DNA from: Atopsyche davidsoni
Taxonomy: Eukaryota; Arthropoda; Insecta; Trichoptera; Hydrobiosidae
Assembly (NCBI GenBank): GCA_022113835.1
Contig: JAILWY010000020.1
Location: 6,109,501-6,173,500, forward strand
Direction: 5' to 3'
DNA length: 64,000 bases
Shown here: positions 21,776 through 33,433 of the stretch, in pieces
Layout of the letters: each line of letters opens with the position of its first letter
Position numbering within the stretch: the first letter of the stretch is position 1
Notes under the pieces: generated by a model
Database searches by the model: none
Told to the model about the DNA's origin: nothing
The model's input: the letters and a program-made list of their open reading frames with translations, nothing else
Translations under genes and position numbers: made by a program

Positions 21776-23130
21776 ATCTCATGTATAACTGTAACGACAA
21801 AGAGGAGTCTTGTAGGTCGATTCAGCTGTTTTCAGGTAGTCTAATAATGGGAAAGCTCATAAGTCAAAGTAAAAATGTGCCTACTTTATTGCCTCTGTAT
21901 GTGTATCCATTGGTTATTGTTTTTTTTTAAATTATTTCATAACGTGTATACCTGATTGAAACAGAACAGCAATAAAAATAAAGTTTTAATATATACATAA
22001 TGTTTTATTCGAATTATTTGGTCGAGTTGACACCGTTCAACGGGTTTGTAAAAAAATATGTTGTCAGACTTATCTGATAACATATTTTTATTGTTTAGTT
22101 AACTTATGGACTAAACAATTTAACCCTGGTGGGATTTTTTCGAGGTGTTTATGATGGGACTATTGGTAGATAGAGGCATTTCAGTGTGTCAAAAAGGATG
22201 CGAGAGTTCAATCCAGGATTACTCATAAAAAGATAAAAGAATGGCTACCACGCTTAAGTTTATAGAAATTTGTAGAATTGAGAATCTCCCGTAAGACAGC
22301 ATATTAAATGCATTCTAACCGAGGATGTTATACAACTCATGACTCAAAATGTTATGATTTCTGATGGAAATTAAAAACTCCCTATGCAATGCAAAAAACG
22401 ACGAAAACCGTCGTTTCAAAATGTAATTATTGACTATGCACCTACGTATCAACTTCGATCGTAAGATTTACAGATTGTTATAGATGCGTGACTTTATTAT
22501 TGTTCATTCAAAACGACGCAATCACTGAATCATCGCTGATAAATACATATATTAATATTTATATATAGGCCAGGGATAGTTTAAATGCGCTCATATTTCG
22601 TTCGAAGAAATCATAGATATCAAATTTATATAGTTCTTACACTATGCTTTCTGTGCATAAAAAAATTATTTGATCGTTGATAATTCTAAAAGAATCATGA
22701 ACGATTCAGCTGATATCCGATACAAACAATCAATTAATTAATCTGAAGTCCAGCGTGTCTGTGTCTGTTTACAAAAATAATATTTGTGAGTACCTAAATA
22801 TAAAAATGTTCACATTTAAAAATAATAATAATAATGAGTTTTTAAGCATTTTGTATTAAAGCCAAAGATAAAATATAGTTCCGGTTGCAAAGATTGTAGA
22901 ATATCGGTCTGTTGTACAAAAATCAGACTTCCGTGTGTGAATACAGTAACATCGGTTGAAATTTTAATCGATTGTGACGATCGCTTTTACTCGATATATT
23001 GTTGTGTATGCATTATGGTCGTTACCATAGACAAGGCGCACATCCCTCAGCACGCATGGCGACCGCTGTCAACTGACTGTCAATTCGCGTGTCGCATCAG
23101 TTCTGCCAAAAGTCAGTCCAAGTCTTCAAG
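21776..23130. other. Gene-free stretch upstream of NOC4
   Basis: No conserved exon. It contains the dispersed repeat at 22,577-22,650 also seen at 42,625-42,704. The last 100-200 bp before 23,131 are less AT-rich and probably hold the NOC4 promoter and 5' UTR, but no core element was identified. Confidence 0.5.
22577..22650 (+). repeat. Dispersed repeat, copy 1
   Basis: Matches 42,625-42,704 closely on the same strand: both start TAGTTTAAATGCGCTCATAT and share CGTTCGAAGAAATCATAGAT and TTCTTACACTATGCTTTC, with one short insertion in the second copy. The family is unknown; the strong identity suggests recent dispersal. Confidence 0.65.
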
Positions 23131-25639
23131 ATGCCATCGAAGAGAGAGATTCGCAGAGCGGCTGCGACTGATATGAGGGCTCAGGCCGAGCTCTTCCTGG
23201 CTTCCCGCAACCTGAGCGTCCTCGCCGCTATTCTGCAAACCTTCGAAGTTCGTGCCACTTCATAACCTCGACAAGCCTCTCTCACTGCAAACTCTTCCTC
23301 TCACATTCGACTGTTACAGGAGGAGAGCGACAATTACTCACCTTCATTATTAGCCAGCGAACTGGTCTTTCTCGAGCTGCTGAGGCGTGGAGACCTCTGC
23401 AAGGAAAAAAACCCAGCCAAAGGTAAAGTCCACTTTAGTGCGGACATACGAAACTATTTATGATACTTATGCAGTCGTCCGATGCTTAAAAGATCTCAAA
23501 TAGGGTAACTACCGTGTTCGTTGACTTTGCAAGTCTCACTGCGAAATTGTACATTAACAAATTTCCAATTGTCCGGCGTCTTTGGTTGTGCCATATGAAC
23601 ACTACAACGATTCAAACCAATATATTAAAAACTACCTAAACATTGATTCGGCTTGTATTGAACTGGGGGAATCGCAATTCGTCTTTTAAAACGAAAACAA
23701 ATCCAACACAGGTCGTCTGCAGTTGGCGCTCATCTACACAACTTATATTGCCAATATACAGTGTCTGTAATTGTTATGTAATTTACACTCGCAGGAGATG
23801 AGACAGATGCACTGAGGGCACTGTATGATTTGACATGGCGGCACATTCGCACATGTTTGACACGCGGTGTCCCAACATCGCGCCGTTGTGCATTGGCAGT
23901 AGCCATACGCCTGCTCCAGCAGCACGGCCGCACACCCACACAGAGCGTCCCTCCTGACCGCTACTATTTCCCCGCAGACCTCTTACAGGTAATGTAACTC
24001 TCTATTGATCTATTAATATATTTCAGGGACAACAAAACAGTATTCATTATACTCAATGGTTGCAAGACACTTTTTTCGCTTTATTTAAACTATAAAAAAA
24101 AAATTTAGAGTTGTAACTCATTATTCAGAGGTTTATAGGTCCTCGTGGAAGCCCTGTTGAATAAAGAGGTGGATACGACCGGACTCGCAGTGACATTGGG
24201 AGAAGCGGCTGCCAATGACGACGTTATCCTGCACGCTTGGCGCTGCTTGGCCAGTATAGCTCCGCGTGTACTTCCCTCTGACATCTACGCCTGCAACTTC
24301 CTGAGCGTGGCTGCCTCTCTTCGTTTGCGTGCTGCCACTCCCCAGCTTCCTACCCTGCCTACTCTCCTCTGCGATGTCGAAGGTGACATATCGAAACTTC
24401 AGCATTTTCACACTCAAAATTTACAAGACTTGATGGTTTCTCTCTATTTTAGGTAAAGCGCCATTTCGCTTCCCGCTAGCATCGGTGACCCGCTGGATGG
24501 AACGAACATGGGAGGCCGTGGCTGGCTGGCACATGGGGGCAGAACCTCAGCGCCGAGCACTCTTGCTCTTGTTGGATGTGCTGCTCCCACATCTTCCGCG
24601 CCCCCTGCGTACAGCTGATTTCCTACTCGACTGCGCAGGTGGGGATGGCGCCCCTGCTCTACTAGCTCTGCACGGTGTGCTACAGCTCATGCAGCGCCAC
24701 CACCTAGACTACCCGCATGTGTACTCCAAACTCTACTCTCACCTGCGTCCAACGCTATTTCAGACTAAGCATCGCCAGCGTCTCTACCACCTAACTGATC
24801 TGTTCCTTGGTTCCACGTGAGTATAACTGCTGTGAGATGTGCATTTGGATACGACAAAGTATCTAGCTTACAAAATTTAAATTGTTCCTTAGATCATATA
24901 TAATATTTGAATTCCCTTGGACTTTTCGGACTGAAATTCTCCTCTTGCTATTACCAAAACTTTTTCGGAGACTTGCTATTGCGTTTCCGTGAATAGCTGG
25001 CCTAAACATAAGAAAAATTGTCACCTGACTTGTAAGTCAATCGTACAGTTCTTAGTTCACTCATATTAAATTTGGTTTTCCAGTCACCTGCCAGAAGCGT
25101 TGGTGGCTGGGTTTGCGAAGCGCCTGAGCCGCCTTGCACTGTTGGCGCCGGCCCCTGACTCTGCAGTGATGCTCACACTGGTCTCCAACCTACTTCTGCG
25201 CCATCCCTCACTCAGACGCTTGACTGTTCACCCCGGAGAAGCGCCTGCTGTGTCTCGTGACCCATACTCTAATGAGAAAGAAGAACCTGAATGCAGCGAC
25301 GCTTTGTTATCCAGCTTATGGGAGGCGGCAGGTTTGCGATGCCACGCTCTGGGCGGTGTGCGAGAAGCCGCGTTGCATGCCCTGATGCCTCCCTCTCGCG
25401 TGGAACTGCCGCTCGCTCCGTTGCTGGATGACACCATCGAGGAGGTATAACCGTGCACTATTCAACTGCTAGACAGTGAACAATGTAAACAAAATAACAA
25501 CATTGATTTTATTTTCTTCCAGCTATTTGAGAAGGAGCTCAACAAGTCGTATCAGCGAGTATTCTTGACCTTCAGCCGGCCACAGTCGCTTTATTTGAGC
25601 AGTGGAGAGTGTGTGGCGCAGCACTGGGAGCTCTTCTGA
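23131..25639 (+). CDS. NOC4: Nucleolar complex protein 4 homolog (NOC4)
   Basis: Seven exons (23,131-23,247; 23,320-23,422; 23,795-23,988; 24,139-24,382; 24,453-24,816; 25,084-25,444; 25,523-25,639) join in phase to 499 residues; human NOC4L is 516. Matching blocks include the N-terminal AELFLASR, the CBF/MAK21 region with LEYPD-like YPHVYSKLY, RLYHLTDLFLGSTHLPEALVAGFAKRLSRL, NLLLRHP, the DPY block and the LSSGECVAQHWELF end. NOC4 works with Nop14 in the nucleolus to build and export the small ribosomal subunit. All introns are short and GT-AG. The first ATG in the N-terminal match is at 23,131. No truncation is visible. The gene lies tail-to-tail with the copper transporter, 1.2 kb apart. 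Confidence 0.92.
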
Positions 25640-25919
25640 CGTGGTTTCAGATTGACTGATCATAAACCTTATTGTGGTTTCTCAAATATAGTATTCAAAT
25701 GAGTACATGCCTTTTGGCCATAAAATATCTATATTTTATATTAAAATGTATAATTTGTTTATAAATTTACAATGACGTGTAAAAAAATGGAAAACCAAGT
25801 GTGCAGTTACATCTCACGCAGCTCTGTTATCATTATTATTATCGCCAGGCTACGCGGCGCCTCTGAATAAATGGCCTGCACTCCTGTTGAGCTGTTGGTT
25901 GAAGAATATAAATCATATT

Positions 25920-26095
25920 TTTAATAAAATACTTTTGTGACTTTTCCACGTGTCTAATTTTATCGGCGACAGCCAGTTTCGCCATCCTTTCACTTTGGCA
26001 TTATCAAACAAATTAAACAAGTGTAAAAATAACGAAAATATTTTATTGAAATGATTAAAATGGAATTCCGAGTACTTTTTTTTCGAAAATATTGA
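25920..26095 (-). mobile_element. Penelope-like terminal repeat copy
   Basis: On the minus strand near 26,020-25,965 it reads TTTGATAATGCC, a short stem-loop, GGCGAAACTGGC, then TGTCGCC and GATAAAATTA. The AATGGAATTCC-GAGTACT outer end lies to its right at about 26,058-26,075. The ACCGGT palindrome is mutated to ACTGGC in this copy. Confidence 0.55.
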
Positions 26096-26170
26096 ATATA
26101 ATTTAATATACTATTGAAAACTGCTTCTTTATTGGGTGATCGAAAGAAACAAAATATCTATTTAAACATA

Positions 26171-26176
26171 TTTATT
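26171..26176 (-). terminator. Candidate poly(A) signal, copper transporter
   Basis: AATAAA on the minus strand, about 650 bp past the stop codon. No better hexamer was noted. Confidence 0.35.
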
Positions 26177-26822
26177 CCCACAGGTATATAAAAATGAACA
26201 AAAGTACATAAAAATATTATCTCAAGTGCAGCAGCTCCGCGTGGACTGCTCACACTAGCCCGGCGGCTTGGCTTGTTCAGTCTCACGATATCACATGCAG
26301 GCACTGCACTCCTGCCACACATTAGACTAGGAATTCAATTGTACAGATATTGTGAAAACACCGCTTTGAAGAATCCACATTGTGTAAAATATGAGATTAT
26401 TCAGTCATTACCGATTTTTCGGCCAACTGTTCATTGCAGCGGCTTTCAAGCGTACTTCTCCTGCACAACAACTCTCACAAACCGGATATTTAGTTCAAAT
26501 CATCAAGTAAACCGAGATCCTAGTTGAAGAGATTTACAACTCTGCAGCAGGATCAAGCGGAGACCTGTTCACCAGCTACACTAGCTCGTGAGTTTTTTAT
26601 CTGAAGGAGGGTTACATTCTCTTACCGTATTACAAGTCCCATAACAAATGTCAAGGGAAACAGTCCATTACAAATAATATCAATTTAATTTTGATGATAT
26701 TACAAAAAATAAATAACGGTATATCCTATTACTCTCCTCTAAGAATGTAGCAAGTGATCGTTAACATGCTGTAAGCTCATTTCGACCCTCGTCATCCTGA
26801 AGAGCAATCTTCGTAAAAAAAT

Positions 26823-28758
26823 CTACACGGGCGGCTCGCAGCAGTCAACTGCAGACTGTCCCTTGCCCTTGTCCTTGTCATTGCTCTGACTTGGCTCATC
26901 ACAACATGGCTCTGAAGACTGGCAGCAATCGGGGGAAGCGCGTGCGGGCAGCAGTGGCGGTGTGGAGCCCTCTGCAACACCTGCCAACAATCGAACCATT
27001 CACTTTACCAGTAGAGATTGAAAACCATAAGTGAGTTCAGGTACTGACCGGTGTCCTCGCAGTCGGGAGTGCAGGTTATAATAGGCGCTTTCCGCTCTTC
27101 TGTATTCTGAAGACGGAGGCGAACGCTCATGTGGCCGAATATGTAATAACCTGTAGACAGAGCAGCTTAAGTATGTTAAGGCAACGTCAGGGTATATGGA
27201 CTGCGCAAGCAATTACCTATGGTAAGGCCCAGGATGACGGCAATGGCCAAATAGACATTGTAGAGCATGACGACCAGCATGATGAAGTAGTTGATGGTAG
27301 AGTTTGCAGTGTACACGAGCACCCGAGACAGCAGAGGGGGCTTCTCGCAGCACGACAGAGCAAATCTATTTGTAACATAACGAATTCCAATCAACTACAA
27401 GGTAATAAATAAACCTAAACCTATAAGATAAAAATATGGCACCATCTGTATTAAAACAGAAATCTCCAAAAACTAAGCAGTTTTGCTTATTATTTACATA
27501 GTGGAATATAATAAAATAAATACATCTACAATCAATTAGGTACGTTTCTTTTTCAGTAGAATTAAATATTTACAATTTTTTTAATTTAAATTTTGACTTT
27601 AACCGGTAAACTGCAAAATTAATCAATAGGATTGACCGAGTAGTATTTACTCACAAGACTTGTATGTAATCCAGTTGATATTGAAATGAATTAAGAAATA
27701 CTTAAATACTAGCGGATACCCGGCGCATGCTACTACGCTAAATAAAGAAATAAAATACTTTTTTATTTCTTTAAAGTATTCGCGAAATATCGAAAATCTG
27801 TTTAATTAAATAAACCGAATTTGATTATAAATTGTTTAATTTAAATGGCCTTAGCCACCTCAGTATTATTGGCTTTCAAATGAAACCCGTTTGGAGCACA
27901 TCGGTTCGATGGTTTTAAAGCTTAATGCAGCCAAATAACCGCCGGTTTTTGAGTTTGTGTTTTATATATATAGATTGTTTCTTTTCTATTTTGAATGTTT
28001 CATATTTGAAACTCACTCACAGGTAAACAGTGGCAGGCTGTCGGACTCACCTTTCAGAGGCCAGAGGGGCGTCAGTGGAGTGCGGCACCTCTCGGTCCAT
28101 CACCATTGATGGGCTGCAACATGAAACGACACTGATATTTCGGAGCTTTTTCCCCCACATATTTTTTTATATATAAAATAGTAAATCACAGCTGACAAAC
28201 AAAAGTCACAAACAAATGCATAGTTTGCACTATTTGACTTATTTCCGCGGACATAATGAGTGGGACTGGGACTAAATTGATAAACTATCAGACAGTCTTA
28301 ATCACTAGGCAGACATGATGGCTGGTGTGTTTTTTTGTTTTCCAATGTGTTTGAATCGATTCAGGGAGATCCCACTGACCCGGGCTGGTTCAGAAGTTGA
28401 CTGCGATCTCCAGAGCACGCGTCCTGCAGAGCTTGTCTAACTCTGCTGATATGCAGCTTCCGCAGCCATGTCTCTAGAACCTGCAAGAAGCTCCGAATTA
28501 TTTAGTTCATTTACTTGTACTTTCTCGAGGTATTCAATGTGTCCAATCACAATATTGATGGGCAGAAGCCCAGGAGATGTCGAAAAAAATTATATAACTG
28601 ACCTTGAGCCCTTCGAAGAAAACGGCGAGGAGGCAGAAGAGGACACATGCTGAAACCATGGCCCCTGTGGTCTCCACATCCAGACCATCAAACAACAGTG
28701 ACCCCAAGTCGCACCCTGTCCAAAAGTACATGTGCATGGTGCCTGTGGACAGTGGCAT
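26823..28758 (-). CDS. Ctr-family copper transporter
   Basis: Six exons (28,758-28,603; 28,480-28,380; 28,113-28,051; 27,365-27,217; 27,150-27,049; 26,980-26,823) join in phase to 242 residues. Three membrane segments fit the Ctr family: an N-terminal one with MHMYFWTG and EGLK at its end, a second containing the MxxxM filter (Met136, Met140), and a third with GxxxG (Gly153, Gly157). Ctr proteins form trimers in plasma or endosomal membranes and take up Cu(I). The usual long His/Met-rich outer N-terminus is absent; only MHM remains. This looks more like the short Ctr2 type, but an upstream exon at 29,003-28,949 would splice in phase ahead of MHMYF, so the true start is uncertain. The cytosolic tail carries three Cys-Cys pairs instead of the HCH end. 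The gene converges on NOC4. Confidence 0.85.
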
Positions 28759-30411
28759 GCGATCAGTACAATTGAAAAAATATTTATCGAATAAAAGTAA
28801 TATTATTCGCAATCGATGCGTAGATATGGAACATTTCTAGAATGGTAACATCTTTGGAGTTCTATATTTGTGCACTGATCGGATAGTAAGCAGTTCTAAA
28901 AAAATTAAAAGTGTATCTCTAAAAAATGAGCTGAGACCGAACTGACACTTGCAACAGCAACGGGCCAGTACACAAACTCTGGAACATTCCCTCCCGTTCC
29001 TGTCTGTTTCACAAAAAAAATAATTTAAAAACAGTTTTTATCATCACATTTGCTGACAATAATGCATTTCTACCATACACAAAACATAATGTATTTTGTA
29101 TTTTCCAATTATTTCGAATCTATTGAGGTTTTCTTAACATAATAAGACGCAGTGTGCTGAATAAATATCTCACCAGCTATGCTATCACTGTTAAGTTTAG
29201 CCACTGTAAAATCTACTATTCAATCTAAGTAGCGGTCAATACGACGTCAATAAATCAAAAACAGTTAATACGATGATAGATACCAGGTTAGTAGCCTTTA
29301 AGAAACCGACATTTACATCGACTGTCTTATCTCTTCTTATCGCGAGTCTCTTGTCATAACTGATAATACTATATTTCAATTTATGTCTTATTTTTTTTGG
29401 ATTGGACGTCAATCAGATGCGTATTTATTACCCATTACGGGTTTATTATATTATTACTAATATGATTAGTACACCGGCCGTGTAAGCCAGGGGATGTGTG
29501 TTCAAATCCCACACAAATCACGATGATATTTTTCTGAGAGTTTCTTTAAATCATCTTCTATGTATGAACTAATGTGCCTAATCATATTAGTAAAAATATA
29601 TTTCAATTTGTCATTCATGCATATTAGTACTATACATACCACCGAGCTATTCACTGATAATTCTGTCACTGGGAGGAATATCAAACATGGATCACGGCAG
29701 CGACAGCTCCTGCAATCATTCACTCCAGAATACTAGCCTATAGTTAAACAGCATATCAATATATTTGATTTGAAATAAAGTAAAAGCTCTGAACATTGTG
29801 AATTTCTAACAGAGATAATAATATTGATAAATATGTTATTTACACAAAGTGATATAATATTGTCTCTAATTACATGAAGTGACAGACGTCAACAACACAA
29901 GTCAGTTCTTATCAACACAAAGCACATCCAGTGTTGCCATTTCAGTCGGGTTTTTCGTCATTGTACACTATCTGCTTTATTAATAATTAATTATTGTTAA
30001 ATATTTTTTAAATATTTAAATATTACAAAATGTTATTTTGTTAATAAAAGAAGAGAATAAAATAGTATTTTTTTAATATTTATATTTTAAATTTTATATT
30101 GTAGGAGGTACCATAGAGATCCAGAGACTTCGTGCACTCGACTGAACAATAGTTGTGTACTTCGTCTGCGTGTGTATTTTTCTTCGACCTCGTCATGCTG
30201 TCAAAATTATAAAACAAATTTCAAATTCTCTGACCCGAGGAGTATATTTGCTAGTTTTGTGGATTTAGTTCGTTCTGTCAAATCGAAAAGTAACCGATAC
30301 TTATAACTCCATCTCCAGTATCAATAAAAGTCGCCTTATTCACTTATTCTAAGCGGTAATAAGGTTTTTTTCTCTTAAAATTTTTTCATCTCAAATGTGA
30401 AAATACATTTA
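28759..30411. other. Gene-free stretch, small foldback inside
   Basis: Probable promoter and 5' exons of the copper transporter at the left end, including a possible in-phase exon at 28,949-29,003 (minus). A 140-bp foldback lies at 29,454-29,593. The rest is AT-rich with no conserved frame. Confidence 0.45.
29454..29593. mobile_element. Small foldback with tRNA-like B box
   Basis: Perfect 16-bp inverted ends (TTACTAATATGATTAG and its complement) enclose about 108 bp. Inside, GTTCAAATCCCAC resembles the pol III B box of tRNAs. The class is unknown: a MITE that captured a tRNA-derived piece, or a SINE fragment flanked by inverted repeats. Confidence 0.5.
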
Positions 30412-30853
30412 CAGTGAAACCTCGATATAACGGACCACTATTTAACAGACTTCGGATATAACGGAAAAAAATTCGGTCAAATGTAATAAAATAATAACGT
30501 TTATAAATGCGAAAATGTAAAAAAAAAATTTTTTTTTTCGTAATTTTCGAGAGTTGATTTTAAAAACAACAGCAATTTTCAAAAGTGTAAATAAAATTTG
30601 ATTCCTTTTTAGTAGGATTACCGCAGGCAAGCGCGTCGATATAAAACAGCATCGTCACTTTGTGACGAGTGTCTGAAGACAATTGAATAGAATTTTGTTT
30701 ATGTTTTGTATTTTTTATTTATATCTAAATACATACAGTGTATTTACAAAAAAAAGTTTTTTTTTTATTTTAAACCTATTTTTATATAACGGACTTTCGG
30801 TTTTAACGGGCACCCCCTCCCCCCAATTGGTCCGTTATATCGAGGTTGTACTG
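30412..30853. mobile_element. pogo/Tigger-type MITE with TA duplication
   Basis: The 442-bp element has inverted ends: CAGTGAAACCTCGATATAAC at the left, and the right end reads the same on the other strand with a two-base difference (CAGTACAACCTCGATATAAC). It is flanked by TA on both sides (30,410-30,411 and 30,854-30,855). A second TAACGGA-type motif is repeated inside each end. These are the ends of Tc1/mariner elements of the pogo/Tigger branch. No transposase frame remains. Confidence 0.88.
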
Positions 30854-31402
30854 TAATAAATATGTTTTCAAAAAGGAGGAAAGCAAATTAAAATTGGAGT
30901 AACTTTGTAATTATGACAAGTCATTTAGATTAAAAAAATACTTGATCAAATGAAAATTTTAAACTTGTTTTGTCAATAATTGTGTATTAATATTTATCAA
31001 TACCGATTGTAATAAGATATAGAAAAATGGTATACTGCATTATACAAAGACTTATTCTACAAAATAAGAACGATAAGGTCCACTCGACCGACAAAACTAG
31101 AAGCAGACATTGGAAAATATACATTTATTTGAAGAAAACTTTTATCTAATTTACAATTTTAAGAGGTTAATACATATTAACTTAACATATACAATACATT
31201 CTTTGTTTTAGGGCTTGTTTTTGACTGACAACTGAGAAAAAAATATATAAAATTTGCTTTATAAACATCTTCTGTCATGGATGAGGAATGTCATATATTT
31301 ATCAGGTCAGACTGTGCGTAACTTATTCTCAAGCACTAGTGACAGTCCCTATCTCCAAAAAAACACAGCACACTTGTAAAAGGAAGTTTCAAGTCTGATA
31401 GA
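30854..31402. other. Upstream region of the NDRG-like gene
   Basis: AT-rich and without any open frame that continues into the gene. The promoter and any 5' untranslated exon must lie here or further left; none was identified. Confidence 0.4.
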
Positions 31403-32338
31403 ATGGAGTCTGTGTTAATTGACATGGACAGTTTCAAAATTTCTGAGGAAAGAATCAACGCAGACGGTGTAGAGCTTTTAGTTGGCGTTCAAGGCTGCCG
31501 TACCAAGCCGGCTATTCTCACATACCTGGACTTGGGACTGAACTATATATCATGCTTCCGAGCCTTTTTCAACTACAGTGAGATGCGCAAGCTCATGGAG
31601 AACTTCTGCATTTATCATGTCAATGCTCCAGGCCAAGAGGAAAATGCCAAGACTCTTCCAGAGGATTATGTCTATCCGAGTATGGATGATTTAGCTGGTC
31701 AATTGAGTTATGTACTGAACAATTTCAATATTAAATCATTTATCGGATTTGGAGTGGGTGCGGGAGGAAATATACTGACCCGTTTTGCCCTTGCCCACCC
31801 TGAGAGAGTGGAAGCTCTGTGCCTCGTTAATTGTGTCTCCACTCCGGCCGGCTGGATTGAGTGGGGCTATCAGAAGCTGAATGCACACCACTTGCGCTCC
31901 AGAGGTATGACTCAAGGTGTCTTGGACTATCTAATTTGGCATCACTTTGGAATAAGCCCCGAGCGCAACCATGATTTGGTGCAAGTCTACAAATCTTACT
32001 TTTCAAACCGGATCAATCCAATAAACCTGGCATTGTTCATTGACTCCTATATAAGTCGCACTCGATTGAATATGGAACGGGGAGAGTTTCAACCTGTAAG
32101 GCAACTCGCTCACAGCAATGTCCCTTGCAAGACCTTGAGGATGCCCGTTATAAACATTACAGGATCTCTGAGTCCCCACATGGACGAGACAGTCACTTTG
32201 AATGGATGCTTAGATCCGACCAACTCCACTTGGCTAAAGATCTCAGACAGCAGCTTAGTTCTGGAGGAGCATCCTGGAAAAGTCTCTGAAGCCTTGCGCT
32301 TGTTCTTACAGGGAGAAGGGCACATCCGAGCCCATTGA
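31403..32338 (+). CDS. NDRG-family protein, intronless
   Basis: One uninterrupted frame of 311 codons with the alpha/beta-hydrolase-like NDRG core: AILTYLDLGLNYISCF, NFCIYHVNAPGQEENA, DYVYPSMDDLAGQL, IGFGVGAGGNILTRFALAHP, and RSRGMTQGVLDYLIWHHFG. NDRG proteins lack a hydrolase triad; here too the elbow is GVG, with no Ser. The usual THDLGLN reads TYLDLGLN, so the His is missing. The family acts in growth and stress signalling; exact activity is unknown. Other genes in this window have introns and NDRG genes are normally multi-exon, so a retrocopy that stayed open is likely; there are no frameshifts. It lacks the long C-terminal tail of some NDRGs. It is tail-to-tail with NIP7. Ortholog or retrogene cannot be decided from this window. 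Confidence 0.85.
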   Translation: MESVLIDMDSFKISEERINADGVELLVGVQGCRTKPAILTYLDLGLNYISCFRAFFNYSEMRKLMENFCIYHVNAPGQEENAKTLPEDYVYPSMDDLAGQLSYVLNNFNIKSFIGFGVGAGGNILTRFALAHPERVEALCLVNCVSTPAGWIEWGYQKLNAHHLRSRGMTQGVLDYLIWHHFGISPERNHDLVQVYKSYFSNRINPINLALFIDSYISRTRLNMERGEFQPVRQLAHSNVPCKTLRMPVINITGSLSPHMDETVTLNGCLDPTNSTWLKISDSSLVLEEHPGKVSEALRLFLQGEGHIRAH

Positions 32339-33433
32339 GTCATTCTCCCCTCAGTCAATACATTGAGGTGACTCTACCGCTCTTTTTCTAAATATACTGA
32401 CTTTTATTAGTTTTTTAAGTTCCATGACTATCTACTAGTCTACAAGTAGTGGTTTTAAATTATCTGGAGAAAGTATTATTTCATTTCAAACAGAAATATT
32501 TTGTGATTGTATTTCTAGTCTTAAGTTCAGCTTGTGGAATCTTGCAATCATGGAAATGCCCGGCATTTCAGTGTTTATCGTTGAATATTTTAAATAAAAT
32601 ACTTTTATGAATTTTCCACATGTTTACAAAAACTGACCGTTTGATAATGCCAACATGAAAGGAAACGCTCGGTAAAACCAGTCATCACCGATACAAATCA
32701 CAAAAGTATTTTATTTAACACCGAGTACTCTCTGTCAAAAATATTGAATGTTTATCATTGACATACCTTCGAGATCAGTAGTAGACTCTTTAGTAAGTTA
32801 ATAACAGACTATAAGTAATGTCTCAGAGATCTAAACCTATTTCACTCAAGTCGGTATGCTGGAAGTCCCCCGCAGTGCTCCTTCCGAGACAGTCTTTAGC
32901 CTATTACGTGCAAAACCCGACAGTTGAGACATCAAAAGAATGTTACAAATACCATGTTCTTGAAATCATTTTATATAAATTTTGTTTACGCCAAATATAA
33001 ATAAATGACTAGATAATAAAAGTGTCTTTATTGAACCCATATTTCCAAGCTGTGTCTGCAAGTACTAGTTTACTCGGCTGACTACTCGACAGCCGTTATT
33101 GGGCTATTTAGTTGTTCCCTTGACTTATGAGTGCGCAGAACATGCACCGCCTAGTGCATTCTGATATTTATGTTATTAAATATTTCAACTTACAGTGAAA
33201 TATCATTAGCAGGAAACAGTCTCGAGTGAGTGAGTAGTGTGAATCTACCTGGATGCAAACCCAGGCTCTCTTGGTCAATAAGAAACTATGTAATGACCTC
33301 ACAGAATCGTGCTTTTCATGTATTGGGAACTATTGAATACCAGAATAATGAAAAAACCATTTTACTTGAAAAATTAAGTATATTTAGTAATATAATAATA
33401 CCCAACATGTTATAACATGTAATCAGTCTTTCA
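32339..33433. other. Convergent intergenic region, NDRG-like / NIP7
   Basis: Contains the presumed 3' UTRs of both genes and a Penelope-like terminal repeat copy at 32,590-32,745. No other exon is seen. A minus-strand GGGTTTGCATCCAGG at about 33,243-33,257 resembles a tRNA B box and may mark a SINE fragment. Confidence 0.45.
32590..32745 (+). mobile_element. Penelope-like terminal repeat copy
   Basis: Plus-strand TTTGATAATGCCAAC followed by ATGAAAGG, then a disturbed right half (GGTAAAACCAGTCATCACC). It is flanked by ATAAAATACTTTTATGAATT and, on the right, GAGTACTCTCTGTCAAAAAT. It is more decayed than the 9,100 and 21,690 copies. Confidence 0.5.

Larger units (their letters stand above)
25640..26822. 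other. Convergent intergenic region, NOC4 / copper transporter
   Basis: It holds the 3' UTRs of the two converging genes and a Penelope-like terminal repeat copy (25,920-26,095). AATAAA on the minus strand at 26,171-26,176 is a candidate poly(A) signal for the copper transporter. No other gene is seen. Confidence 0.5.

Noticed and set aside
27700..27970. Segment starting ACTAGCGGATACCCGGCGCA in a copper-transporter intron
   Set aside because: It resembles a repeat start common in insect genomes, but I could not place it in a family or define its ends, so it is not listed as an element.
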